Shown: one piece after another, positions 11,192 to 21,717 of the stretch
Layout: every line of letters starts with the position of its first letter
Numbering within the stretch: position 1 is the first letter of the stretch
NCBI RefSeq assembly: GCF_000189635.1
Contig: NW_002476425.1
Location: 186,001 to 250,000, forward strand
DNA length: 64,000 bases
Origin: Tetrahymena thermophila SB210
Taxonomy: Eukaryota > Ciliophora > Oligohymenophorea > Hymenostomatida > Tetrahymenidae
Reading direction: 5' to 3'
Notes under the pieces: generated by a model
What the model was told of the DNA's origin: nothing
Seen by the model: only the letters and a program-made list of their open reading frames with translations
Database searches by the model: none
Program-made: the position numbers and the translations under genes

Positions 11192-11323
11192 AATATTTAT
11201 AATATAGAAAGGGGAAATTAATACATGCTGCTCCATTTTAATAAGAACCTGGTCTTTCTAAAAGGCTTCATTTTGAACAGGATGAATCTTTCGGTTTAAG
11301 AAACTGAAATATTTATAATATAG
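11092..11323. repeat. Perfect 116-bp tandem duplication over the gene's 3' end
   Basis: Units 11092-11207 and 11208-11323 appear identical base for base. The first contains the last codons and the TGA of the unknown gene. The second repeats them downstream of the stop and adds no residues. Copy 1 of the module has only one such unit, so this arose after the segmental duplication and is recent. Confidence 0.95.
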
Positions 11324-12319
11324 TTAGATAAAATATTTTATTTCAAACAGTAATTATTATTAAAAAAAGAAAATAAAATAATTATTTAAATAATAACATT
11401 TTCACTTTAAATTTATGTTTGTTTATTCATTTATAATTAACTCCTTCATAATTAAAAAAATTAATTTTTTTTGTTTATAAAGCAAATTTGATTAATCTAG
11501 TCTTTTAAATCTTCAAATAATTTAAAATAAATAAAATTGTAAATTACTCATAATTAAATATTTGTTTTATGATAAAAAAATTGTAAATAAAATTACAAAT
11601 TATTACCATTTATGAAATTGTAGAAAGAATTTTTTACAGTTAAAGGTTTGATTAAAAATTTTATTTATTTTGTTTTTTAAGGCTCGAAGTCTATTTTGAT
11701 AACTTTTTTTTTTTAATTTTATTTAAATTTATAAAATATTATTTATTATTCTACTAAATATTTATTTCCTACTAGAGAAATAATTATTCGAGGAAAACAA
11801 TAAGTTTAGAATAATATTTTACATATTAGTTATATAATAAAATATTGAATTTTAAGAATGAGACATATTTTTTTAATTTTATTCTAAACTGAGTTTTAAA
11901 TTTCAATTTATTAACAAATAACTGACTAATAGATAAATACTAATTATCATAATTTCAGTAAACTTTTTATTTAAATTAAACTAATCTTTTTATCTTCTTT
12001 GCATCTCTTGTTCTCTTATTTACAACTAAATAGTTTTATTCATTTTCAGGATCACTTTTTTAACAAAATAAATTATATTAATTTAAAATTAAACCAAAAT
12101 ATATGATTTCTATTGATTATTAATCAATAAGTATTTTTAATTACTTTACAGCAATGCATAAGAAAATAGAATTCAGTAATTTATTTTCCATAAAGCTACT
12201 TCCTAAAAATAAGATATCATTTTCGCTATTATATTAAAATGAGTATCAATAATAAAACAAACATAAAATTTGTAATTGCTTAACTAAATTGATTGAAGAA
12301 TTAATTAATCTTAATTATA
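11192..12319. other. AT-rich spacer right of module copy 2
   Basis: After the tandem repeat and the module edge at about 11592 nothing convincing is seen. Minus-strand splice-like TTTTTAG sites near 12220 and further left could belong to downstream LRR exons, but no repeat consensus was readable there. Confidence 0.5.
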
Positions 12320-14170
12320 ATTACCTAACATACAGTTTTAAATCTTTTAGACTTTTACACTTATTTAAGCATGTTCCTAAAAACTTAACACTATGAGAGT
12401 CAAAATAATTAGCCCTTTTATAAATCAATAAATAAAAATTATTTTAGAAAATTTAAAATTATTATTTGGTTATTGCTTTTTTTTAATAAGTTTATATAAA
12501 AGTAGAAATAAAAAAATTAATACCAATAAACTAACATTAATCTTTAGAGAAGCTCACATTTTTCTAAAGCAATAGATATTTATTGAAAGCCCTAATTATC
12601 AATTATATTACAGCTATAATTATAATTAAAAAGTTAGATATGTAAATGTAAATTTTATTTTTTTGGTATATAATTTTTTTAAATAATTAATTTAATTTTA
12701 AATCAATGTTTAAAACTAATCAATCAATAAATAAATAATATCTGTTATCTGAATATTTTTTTTATAAAATTGCAATAAATAATTTTTAACAATTTTATAC
12801 CTAATCATTAGATCTAAACTTAAAAGTTTTTAACTGCAAGCAATTAAAGAGTTTGCTATACTTTCTGCACCTATATCCGAGATTGAATTGTTCCTAAAAT
12901 TTAATTATTTTAAAAATTAAATAATATTTAAAGATAAATTATTTACGTAATATCCAAATATAAATGTTTAAGATCTTATGCTTGCGTAATTAAATTTCCG
13001 ATATTGATTGCTCCTTAGTCTGATAAATCATTTTCTCTTATTTATTTATAAAATTTATTAATAAATATATTTTTCTATATTAACGCACAACCAATTTTAA
13101 CTTTTTCTGAGGGAAATAAAAATTATTAAAATTTTGTTATTTCAAAAATATTTAATTTTTAATAAAAAATATTTTTATTTTATATTCCCCAAACAAACAA
13201 ACAACCCTACCCTTTAGAGTATTTTAAATCTTATTTGTTTTAAAGAAATATAAATTTTATAATTTTAAAAACTCAGTTAATTAATTAAAAGCAAACATAA
13301 TATTTAAATTAGGTTTAATATTTAAATACTTTAAGCCAATTTTCAGAGTAATGAGGTTTTTGATAGCATTAGATATCTTTGTTTATAAGAAAAAAGTACC
13401 TCTATCATTAACTTTATTTTCCCTTAATTAATTTTAAATAATTTATTAAATATANNNNNNNNNNNNNNNNNNNNNNNNNNNNNNNNNNNNNNNNNNNNNN
13501 NNNNNNNNNNNNNNNNNNNNNNNNNNNNNNNNNNNNNNNNNNNNNNNNNNNNNNTATTAAATTAAAATGAAAATCATTTATTTTAATTTATTTAAAGATA
13601 TTTCTAAAACATATTAATTAAACTTTAGTTTCTAAAGATATTTTCTTCATTTCATTCAATATATTTTTAAGTGGAATTTAATTTAAAATTAATTTTAAAT
13701 AAATAAAAATTATTAACCTAAATCCCAATTCTAAAGAAACTATTTTACTACAAATTTAAGTTAAATTATTTGATAAGTTTATTATTCCTTCATCAGAAAT
13801 ATGGTTATCCCTAATTTTTATTTAACCAATAAAAAATAAGTTTATAAACTGAATATAAAATATCAGTGTTTTATATTTTAATATACCAAAATATAAGCTT
13901 TAAATTTTATAGATTTGAACAAAAAGTTAAAGATTTTGTTAAAGCTGAAACTGCTTCATCATTTATAATGTTTTTCCTAAAATAAATTATAGATTTTAAT
14001 AAATTTATTGATTTTAATTGAATAAATTAACTTAATTGCTAACTAATAAAATATTTTAAAAAACAACAGTAAAATAAAATAATTAATTACTATAAGTATA
14101 CTTTCAAGCTTTAGATATTTTTGCATTATTCTATACATTTACTTAATTGTGCTATTTCTTTTTCACTAAT
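12320..14170 (-). CDS. Leucine-rich-repeat protein, one repeat per exon (partial, gapped)
   Basis: On the minus strand, short coding blocks of 60-100 bases each follow a TTTTAG-type acceptor, carry one ciliate-type LRR, and end at a GTAAT/GTATA donor. From 5' to 3' they lie near 14095-14169 (KQISEKEIAQL), 13895-13975 (NIINDEAVSAL), 13724-13800 (DNHISDEGIINL), a 100-N gap, 13320-13385, 12950-13035 (DLSDQGAINIG), 12795-12890 (NSISDIGAESIA), 12530-12600 (ISIALEKCELL) and 12320-12375 (LNKCKSLKDLKLYV). The consensus N-x-I-x-D-x-G-A...C-x-x-L-x-x-L-x-L-x-L matches RNase-inhibitor-like LRRs, which usually bind other proteins. Neither the start codon nor the TGA could be fixed, and some repeats look degenerate, so this may be a gene or a decaying member of an LRR family. 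Confidence 0.7.
13455..13554. other. Assembly gap inside LRR gene
   Basis: Exactly 100 N, a placeholder length. It lies between two LRR exons and could hide one or more further repeats. Confidence 0.95.
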
Positions 14171-14662
14171 TTATTTTTCACTAAAATATTTTATTTTTAA
14201 AATAAAAATTTTAATTTTTTAAAAAAGCTAATTTATTAATTAATTAATTAAAAAATAGAAGAAGTTATTAATAATAAAATTAACATTTTACTTTAAAGTA
14301 AGAAATAAATCAACATGGCTCTGTAAGTCAGACTGTTAAAACTTTTTTTGGCAAAAATAATTTATTGAGACTTAAACTTACAAAATTATTTTACTTCATT
14401 TAAATTTGAATATTCGCTTAAATTTTATTTTAGCATATTTTTTTCTTTTTATCTTTTAATAAATTTTGTAGAAATTCTTTAAAAATAAATAAACAAATTC
14501 AATCAATATATTGAATTATATTTTTATTGATATTATATTTTATAAATATCATCCACATTATCCATAAATATATTAATTTTTTGAAATTCGTTTATCTCAA
14601 TAATATGGAAAAATCATTCTGAAATAAAAGAATAAATAAATAAGATTATTGTAAAAGCAAAA
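14171..14662. repeat. Duplicated LRR-gene 5' flank, copy 1
   Basis: About 490 bases upstream (in gene orientation) of the first recognisable LRR exon match 18944-19416 with scattered changes, including a shared GTCAGACT block near 14330 and 19100. Probably promoter or 5' UTR of the LRR family. Confidence 0.8.
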
Positions 14663-16484
14663 TTTAATTGGGCAGGTTTTACTCTATATCAACATCCCTC
14701 TAATTTATATTTTTATACACCTTAACCCAAATATTGTGTATAGGCACTGTTAAATTATGGTGTAAATTTTATTGTTTCATATTTTTTTACCTATTTTCTT
14801 AAATTATTTAAGAAAAATAAAATATTAAATTTGCTTTATAAAGTATAGTAAAATATTTGAAATTAAATTAAAGAAATTTTAATCTGAAACTCAAGATTTT
14901 CAAAAGCTTGTTGTAAATTAAGTAAATTTTAATATTTTTATTTGATTTCAACTATTGTGAAAATAAATTAAAAGTGTTTTATTATAATTAATAAAACTAT
15001 TATAAAAAATACATTATAAAAGATTTAATTTTAAAAATAACAAAAAAAGACTTTAATACTTAAATTTAAAAAATTATTATTTATTATGTTAATATCATTT
15101 ATAGCTTTTTTTTGAATTAAGTTCTTGCATCTCAATGATAGGAAGAATTTATTATATGAAGTAATTTATTATTTATTATCATAACTTGCTTTAAATTTCC
15201 TCTAAATTCATAATTAAATTTATCTTTTTGATTAAAAAATTAAGTCATCAGAGAACTGATCAGAAAATTAAGTAATTATAATAATTTTATACCTTTGCAA
15301 AACATTTAAATATAAATTGAATATATCTAAAATAATTGAAACATAAGTGTATAATTTTAAATTCGATTGTAATAAATTAAAATATTTATTGTTTTAATAT
15401 ATGTAAAGAACTCAAATTTTAAATATCACATCACTATTTTATGTTTAACATTTATTGAACTTTTAAAGGAAAATAACTTTTTTTGAGTAAGAATCTCAAA
15501 GTAAATTGTATCACTATAGTTACTAAGCTTATTTTATTTAATAAAAAAATTTTCTTTGTTTATTTGATCTGATTTGCTTTGATGTAAATTTATTTGATTA
15601 AAAGTAAAAATAGTTAAAAGATTCTCCATCAAAGATAAGATCCTCTAAATAAATATAAATGTTTGTTTATCATAAAATATGAGCTAAACTTTTTAATGAT
15701 TGTCAAATATTTTATAGGCAAAAGCTTTATAATTATTATTATAACTTCTATACTTGAAATCTAAAATTATTTATAAAAAAATAAAAGAATGTAAATTCCC
15801 TAATCTTAATTAATTTTGTCAAAAAAGTTAATCCATTAAACAAAAATAGTACAAATCAAATAAAATTTGCTTACTTTGTTTTTAATTTCAAATTTCGTAA
15901 TACCTAAATTGACATAATACATAAAATAAATATTAAATGGGATTATAATCTTAGTATGTGTCTTCCTAATAAAATATTGGTAAAAGACAAATAAATGACA
16001 AGAAAATTGTTTTGAAATATCAAATATTAATTAAACTTTTTAAAAGTTAGTTAGCGTGTTTGAATTTATAAACTGAGTAGTAAATTTCTATTAAAAAATT
16101 GATATCAGGTAAATATATTAATTGCCAGAAAAACGATATGAAATGTCAGATAATTATTTACTTTAATTATAATATCTAAGCAAATAGTAATAAGATATTT
16201 TTTCAATATAAATTGTTTTGATGCCAAGTTTTTTACTTTGTTCGTAAGATTTTTTAGCTTTAATGGCAAATAGAAAACTCATACTTATAATTTTAGCTTT
16301 TTAGAAATAATTTAAGAATTTAATTTTCTGATTGAATGTAACTATGATCACTAATGTCAAAAATTAATTAGGGAATATAAAAGAATATTTTAATAGAAAG
16401 CTTTAAATTAGAATAGATATTAATGATTCTCAAATTGATTTTTATAAAATTAAATACATTTTTAATCTAAAAAAAAAAAGTAAA
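14663..16484. other. AT-rich stretch without recognised gene
   Basis: Both strands were read with TGA as the only stop. Open stretches exist because TGA is rare, but none shows a repeat consensus, motif or believable splice pattern. The last few hundred bases are the 5' flank of the surface-protein gene at 16485. Confidence 0.5.
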
Positions 16485-16991
16485 ATGAAATCATAACTTC
16501 TGGTTGCCTTTGCCATTTAGTTATTGCTTTTGGTAAATGCTGATGACAATTGTAATTTTACTATAGATTAATTAAATAACTAAGTATTAAAAACTAAAAT
16601 TAGTTCATCATGCAATAACTGCTTCACTTCAGATGTTAAATTGACTATCTAGTCAAATACTTAATAAATCATCTCTCTAAAATTAACTGCTATCGATGCT
16701 AGCGATCCTGTGTAATAAACAACGCTAAAACCAGCTGAAAAATCATTAACAATAAATCCATTCTTTTTGATATAATATTAATCTGGAGGAACTTACGAGG
16801 CTTTCAATTTCATGACTACCTGTCAAACAAAATAGATAAATGGAAATCTTGTTTATAACTTAGTTTTTAATGCTAAAGTAAATGATAATTACTAATTTTT
16901 TGAATTAAATAACGGGTATACTACTAATAGCCTAATACTCTAAAGTTTATCCTACGTAGCTTTAGTCCTTGGTGTGGCTTTATTATTTTGA
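16485..16991 (+). CDS. Small secreted or GPI-anchored surface protein (paralogue B)
   Basis: Intronless, 168 residues. The N-terminus is a signal peptide (hydrophobic LLVAFAIQLLLLVNA, residues 5-19). The mature part shares with paralogues A, C and D the pattern C-N-F...QLN...VLK, C-x-x-C-F-T-S-D-V, LTIQSN, a further Cys before TKQINGNL, and FELNNGYT. The C-terminus is a hydrophobic stretch ending exactly at the stop (YVALVLGVALLF) with no basic tail, as in GPI-anchor signals. Four conserved cysteines suggest two disulphides. The family is not one I can name; a cell-surface or ciliary-membrane role is inferred from architecture. It is followed in the same orientation by paralogue C. Confidence 0.88.
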
Positions 16992-17472
16992 AAAAAAATT
17001 ATATTAAAAATTAAAAATTAAAAGCAATAAATATTTTTTTATATATATATTGAAGCGTGTATATGAAAGTTTAATTATTTTTTTCATAAAAATATTTAAA
17101 ATTTCTAAAATTTAAATAATAATATTTTTAAATATATTGATTCATGCAGGCCGTACCCTAGGGTACTTACTATACATATATATATACTACATATTTTTCC
17201 TTAAAGATTATTTTGAAATTTTTAGAGTAAATACCAGTTTTTTATATTCTAAAGAAATAAGGAAAATTAAATATATTTTTGATCAAAATTCTGATAATCT
17301 ATCTATTAATGAATAATTTTTAAATTTTGATTTTAGCAGAATTAATTTAAGATACTTGAAAATATCAAATTTAATTTTATCTTTAATTAGAAATTTTATA
17401 AATTAGTAAAGAAAATATAAATAATTAATCAAATAATAATTAAATTCAATAAAACAAATAATAAAGACCAAA
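16992..17472. other. Spacer between surface genes B and C
   Basis: Contains a TA-repeat near 17040, the palindrome at 17153-17166 and, from about 17190, sequence homologous to the 5' flank of truncated paralogue A (5590-5903). Confidence 0.65.
17153..17166. other. Perfect 14-bp GC-containing palindrome
   Basis: GTACCCTAGGGTAC reads the same on both strands. It sits in very AT-rich DNA next to TATA microsatellite sequence. Possible protein-binding site or insertion scar; function unknown. Confidence 0.8.
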
Positions 17473-17982
17473 ATGATGAAAGTTTAGTTTTTAATTGTCT
17501 TAACTGCCTATTTGCTAATCTTAACAAGCGCTTTTGACGATAATTGTGCTTTTCGTATTGATCAGTTGAATAACAAAGTATTAAAAACTGTTATAATCAA
17601 AGATTGTAAAAAATGCTTCACATCAGATGTTACATTAACAATAGAGTCAAATAGTGAATAAATAACTTCTCTAAAATTGACAGCCGTCGAATCTAGCAGC
17701 TCTGTATAAAGCGTAACTCTATTACCAATGTCTGATTCTTTAACTATTGATCCTAGTCTTTAATTATATTACCCTAGTCCTTCAGGTTATACTTTTAGTA
17801 ATTTTATAACCGCCTGCAGAACAAAATAAATTAATGGATAACTCACTTATGATTTAACTTTTATGCCTAAAGTAAATGGTAAAGACTAAACATTTATATT
17901 AAATAATGGGTATACTAGCAGCTTATTACTTAAAAGTGTAGCTTATGTCTCAATGATTATTTGTATAGTGTTATTTTTCTGA
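17473..17982 (+). CDS. Small secreted or GPI-anchored surface protein (paralogue C)
   Basis: Intronless, 169 residues. It has a signal peptide (FLIVLTAYLLILTSA), CAFRIDQLNNKVLKT, the K-C-x-x-C-F-T-S-D-V motif, LTIESNS, a conserved Cys before RTKQINGQL, the VNG...ILNNGYTS block and a hydrophobic end (YVSMIICIVLFF). It is closest to truncated paralogue A: both share a homologous 5' flank, the phrase VLKTVI and the SVTLLP segment. So A shows what was lost at the duplication edge. Two ATGs stand together at the start; the first is used. Confidence 0.88.
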
Positions 17983-18873
17983 TTAAAGTATAATAAAAAA
18001 TAAATTAAAGTAATTTTATATTTTATTCAGCTTTAAGCATTTAAAAATAATTTAAATACAAAAAAAATATGATCTTGCATTAATATTTAATTTTACGTTT
18101 TTAAAAATTCAGTAATAATAATTTATGAATTTGCATTTGCTAGTATGTGAATTATATTTGATAATTTAATTTTAGTTAGGTTCTAGATAAACTTCATAAG
18201 GTAATTAATACATTATTTTGATTATTACAAAAAGAAAATCTGTCTCAGAAAGTGATAATGGTATGTATCATTTACTAAATATTATAAAAAATATTAAATG
18301 TATTAAATACAAATACATATTTTTTATCTATTTTAGTTTCTGACAATTTTACTTAAAATATAATAGTTTATTAAGAAATAAACTTGATTGATGTAATAAT
18401 AATTTGAAAAATAACTAAAAATAAGACATGAGGAATTTACTATATAAAAATCAATTTACTTTTATGAGACTAACTAAATAAGTACAAACTAATTTTTGGT
18501 TTTTTTATGAATTTCATATAATTTTAAAATCAATATATTTTATAAATTTACTTTTATGAGATTAAAGAAGTTAATACAATTACTCTTTAAGAAGAGTTGG
18601 AATAGTGGTTTTTAATCTATTATTGTATAAAAAATTATATCATATACAAAGAATTTGGTTAAATTAAATTAACCCTATAAACTGCCAATTTACTGGTTCC
18701 TCTATTTTTTTAAAGACCTTAAAATCACATAAAGACGAAATAATCAATAATTTCTTTCCATAAAAATAAACATTTTTTCCTTTTATAATGAAAAAAAATT
18801 TTTTTTGAAAATGAATTGAAAATGTATTAAATTAAATATTTTAAAGCTTTTTGAATTTGATTTGGGTATAATA

Positions 18874-18878
<5 letters not shown>

Positions 18879-18909
<31 letters not shown>

Positions 18910-18930
18910 TGTATGTATGTATGTATGTAT
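18879..18930. repeat. TATG tetranucleotide microsatellite
   Basis: About twelve TATG units preceded by a TA run. It sits 14 bases from the start of the duplicated block at 18944, so it may have marked or promoted that breakpoint. Confidence 0.95.
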
Positions 18931-18943
18931 ACAGTTTAAGCAC

Positions 18944-19416
18944 TTTATTTTTCGCTAAAATATTTTATTTTTAAAATAAAATTTTTAATTTTTTATCAAA
19001 AAGCTAATTTATTAATTAGTTAAAAATAAGATATTAATAATAAATTGAATATTTTACTTTAAATTAAACTATAGTTCAATATGACTCAACAAGTCAGACT
19101 ATTAAAACTTTTTTTGGCAAAATAATTTATTGAGAATTAAATTTATAAAATTATTTTACTTCATTTAAATTTGAATATTCACTTATATTTTATAATAGCA
19201 TTTTTTTATCTTTTTATCTATAATAAATTTTTTGTAATTCTTTAAGAATAAATAAACAAATTCAATATATTAAATTTGATTTTTTCTGCTATTATATTTT
19301 ATAAATATCATCTTTAATTTTATAATTTTTTGAAATTTGTTTATTGCAATAATATGTAAAAATACTTCTGAAATTTAATTAATAAATAAATAAGATTATT
19401 GATTGTAAAAGCAAAA
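18944..19416. repeat. Duplicated LRR-gene 5' flank, copy 2 (orphan)
   Basis: Matches 14171-14662. No LRR exon follows on the side where the gene would lie: the similarity stops at the TATG array. It is a flank that has lost its gene. Confidence 0.8.
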
Positions 19417-19659
19417 TTAATAAAATAAACATTAATATTAATAATGTTAGTATATTTTAACTAGGTGAAACTTCATCAAGTTGTATTTTTTTATATGAGT
19501 TTATTAAATTTCATATTAAGTGAATCTTGTGCCTATTTTAATTCTTAATTAACAATACTTGATTAAAAGTAGAATAAAAAATTAACCTCCATTTTGATTG
19601 TAAATCTTATAATCCTAAAAAAGTTCATTAAAAACATTTTTAATTAGATTTCTTATATT

Positions 19660-20500
19660 TTAGTAAAATCATATAGAAGCTATAATTAAAAAATGGAAAG
19701 CACTTATTGTAATACTCATATGGATTGGTTTGGTTATCTCTCTTACAGGAGTCAAATTAAAAAATGTAATTACCTAACCATCAAAACAATAAAAAAGCTA
19801 TTAATTTAAATTCCTGAAAATATAACCATATTTAAAAGCTATAAAAGATCCTATTGGGTTAAAAAATGGAATCACAAATTTTAATTTCCAACTCAGATTC
19901 ATTTACATTAGGTATAAAATTATTTTTCATATACAATAATTTTTCTTGAAATAATTAATTATGATGAAAGAAAATAATAAATTATATAGTAATTTATTTT
20001 AAATTATTTTAAGTAGAAAAATATACTAAAAATATATTTAAAAATTAAAAAAATATATCAGTTTTAGATAAAAACATTCTAATATTCATAAGATAATTTA
20101 TCCTGAATTGTATTTATTTATAAAAGAATCCCTAATAAAAAGTAGTTTAACAGACAGGCACCTTTGATTATATGGAATAAATATAAGATCCAAAAAATTT
20201 ATATAATTTAAAAAAAATACATTCAATATAGCTTTTAAAAAATAGCATCATATTCTATATAATTTAAGTATGATAAATTTATGCTAAAATATATACTAAT
20301 AAAACGATATAAAAATAATAAAAATTTTCACTTTAATAATGATAAAAAACATTCAAGAATAAGAAAAAATAGCTGGATTTGTACTAAAAGTACTCCTCTC
20401 TAATCTATTTTATGATCATTATTTCTTATAAGAAAGTATGATCAGAAAAAATTTATTTGATTTTAATTTTGTATTTTCTAAATAAAACTAAAATATAAAT
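19660..20500 (+). pseudogene. Possible membrane-protein relic
   Basis: From about 19665 a frame reads IEAIIKKWKALIVIL, a strong transmembrane segment of about 20 residues, then about 60 hydrophilic residues to a possible donor at 19912. Further coding-like pieces lie near 20085-20170 and 20345-20470 (EKIAGFVLKVLLSNLFYD), but phases do not join into one model and TGAs intervene. It resembles the start of a multi-pass transporter-like protein, without enough to name a family. A broken gene is more likely than a working one. Confidence 0.3.
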
Positions 20501-21045
20501 ATTGATTTAGTTCTATTAATTAAAATTTTAAATGTCATTTAAAAGCATAAATCATAATAGATTAAAATATTTCATAATATCAAATATGCTATTTCAAACC
20601 ATTTTGGATTTTAATTTACTTGGTTATTTGAAAAATGAAACATAAAGCTATTTTTTCAATTTATTGCTTAAATACAATATTTTTAACTAGTAGACTCTTT
20701 TATAGTTGTAAGACCTTACCTAAATGTTAATTAGAAAAAACTAATTCTAACTAAGCCTTATCTAGTTTAATCAGAAAAATTTTAACCATTTTTTTGCCTT
20801 ACACGATTTTAATAAAAAAATAAATTAATTTAGAAAGTTTATAAAAGAAATAAGACAAACCATTTAATTATGTCTTCTGTAGATTGAAAAAATGTTTATT
20901 AATATAAATTGTTTTAAATGGTTTAACTATTTTACTCAATAGCTAGCTTTACAACTATTGATATTGATTATAAAATAACTGAGTACTTTTAAGTTATTAC
21001 AAATTATAAAACATAAATTATTAGTGGAGTATTTTTTAGCTTTTA
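20485..21045. repeat. Duplicated surface-gene 5' flank, copy 1
   Basis: About 560 bases upstream of surface gene D are repeated, with substitutions and indels, at 22468-23010. The shared central block near 20600 and 22580 is well conserved. Probably includes the promoter of gene D. Confidence 0.8.
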
Positions 21046-21204
21046 TATAGCCAAATTTAATTGCTTGATTAATCCTTTTCAGAAAAAAATTTCTTATCCG
21101 AATATGAAATAATTCCTTAATGAAAAATGAAGTTTAAAAAGTTGATCGATTTACTAAATAAATTATAATTTGATAATAAGTAAAAGTTTAAAGAGATAAA
21201 AAAA

Positions 21205-21717
21205 ATGAATTTTAAATAAATAATTGCTATCGCTATTTAATTACTCATTTTAGTCAGTGCTTCAGATTAAAATTGTAATTTTTCGGTAAGTTAGCTTAAT
21301 AACAAAGTATTAAAGCTCACATAACAAACAAAATGTGATAAATGTTTCACTTCTGATGTTAAGTTGACTATTTAATCTAACAGCTAGTAAATCACCTCTC
21401 TTACTTTAACAGCTACCTCAAGTAGTAGTCCAGTCAAAACTCTTATATTGTAACCATTCACCAAATCTTTGACTTTGAGCCCAAGCTTTATGGTAGAAAT
21501 CGGAAGCATGACTTCAGGAGATTATTACTCTTACAACTTTATCGATTAATGCAATGCCAAACAAGTTAATGGAAATCTTGTATATGATTTGCAGTTTAAA
21601 GCAAAAGTAAATGGCAATATGCAATATTTTGAACTAAACAATGGAACTAGCGGAAATAGCTCAACAACCAAAATTAGCTTTATCTTATTTATCCTTAGCT
21701 TATATTTGATATTTTGA
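21205..21717 (+). CDS. Small secreted or GPI-anchored surface protein (paralogue D)
   Basis: Intronless, 170 residues, the most divergent of the four paralogues. It has a signal peptide (IAIAIQLLILVSA), CNFSVSQLNNKVLK, K-C-D-K-C-F-T-S-D-V, LTIQSNSQQITSL, a conserved Cys before NAKQVNGNL, a Met/Gln-containing YFELNNG block and a hydrophobic C-terminus (ISFILFILSLYLIF) ending at the stop. A Ser/Thr-rich piece just before the tail could be the GPI attachment region. Codon use is less AT-biased than in its paralogues, with more C-ending codons, which suggests higher expression. Confidence 0.87.

Larger units (their letters stand above)
6302..11592 (+). repeat. Segmental duplication, copy 2
   Basis: Second copy of the 97-5225 module, same gene order and orientation. 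Its left edge falls inside the coding sequence of a small surface-protein gene (start 5904), cutting off that gene's C-terminal part. The right edge passes into unrelated AT-rich sequence that does not look like the missing 3' part of the gene, so this is not a clean insertion with both halves kept. No terminal inverted repeat or target-site duplication was recognised. Confidence 0.93.
17983..19659. other. Spacer with TATG microsatellite and duplicated LRR flank
   Basis: No gene recognised. It holds the TATG array (18879-18930) and, directly after it, the second copy of the LRR 5' flank (18944-19416), here without LRR exons beside it. Confidence 0.6.

Noticed and set aside
11208..11323. Second 116-bp unit as an extra exon or small gene
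   Set aside because: It lies after the stop codon, has no start or splice sites of its own and is explained by tandem duplication.
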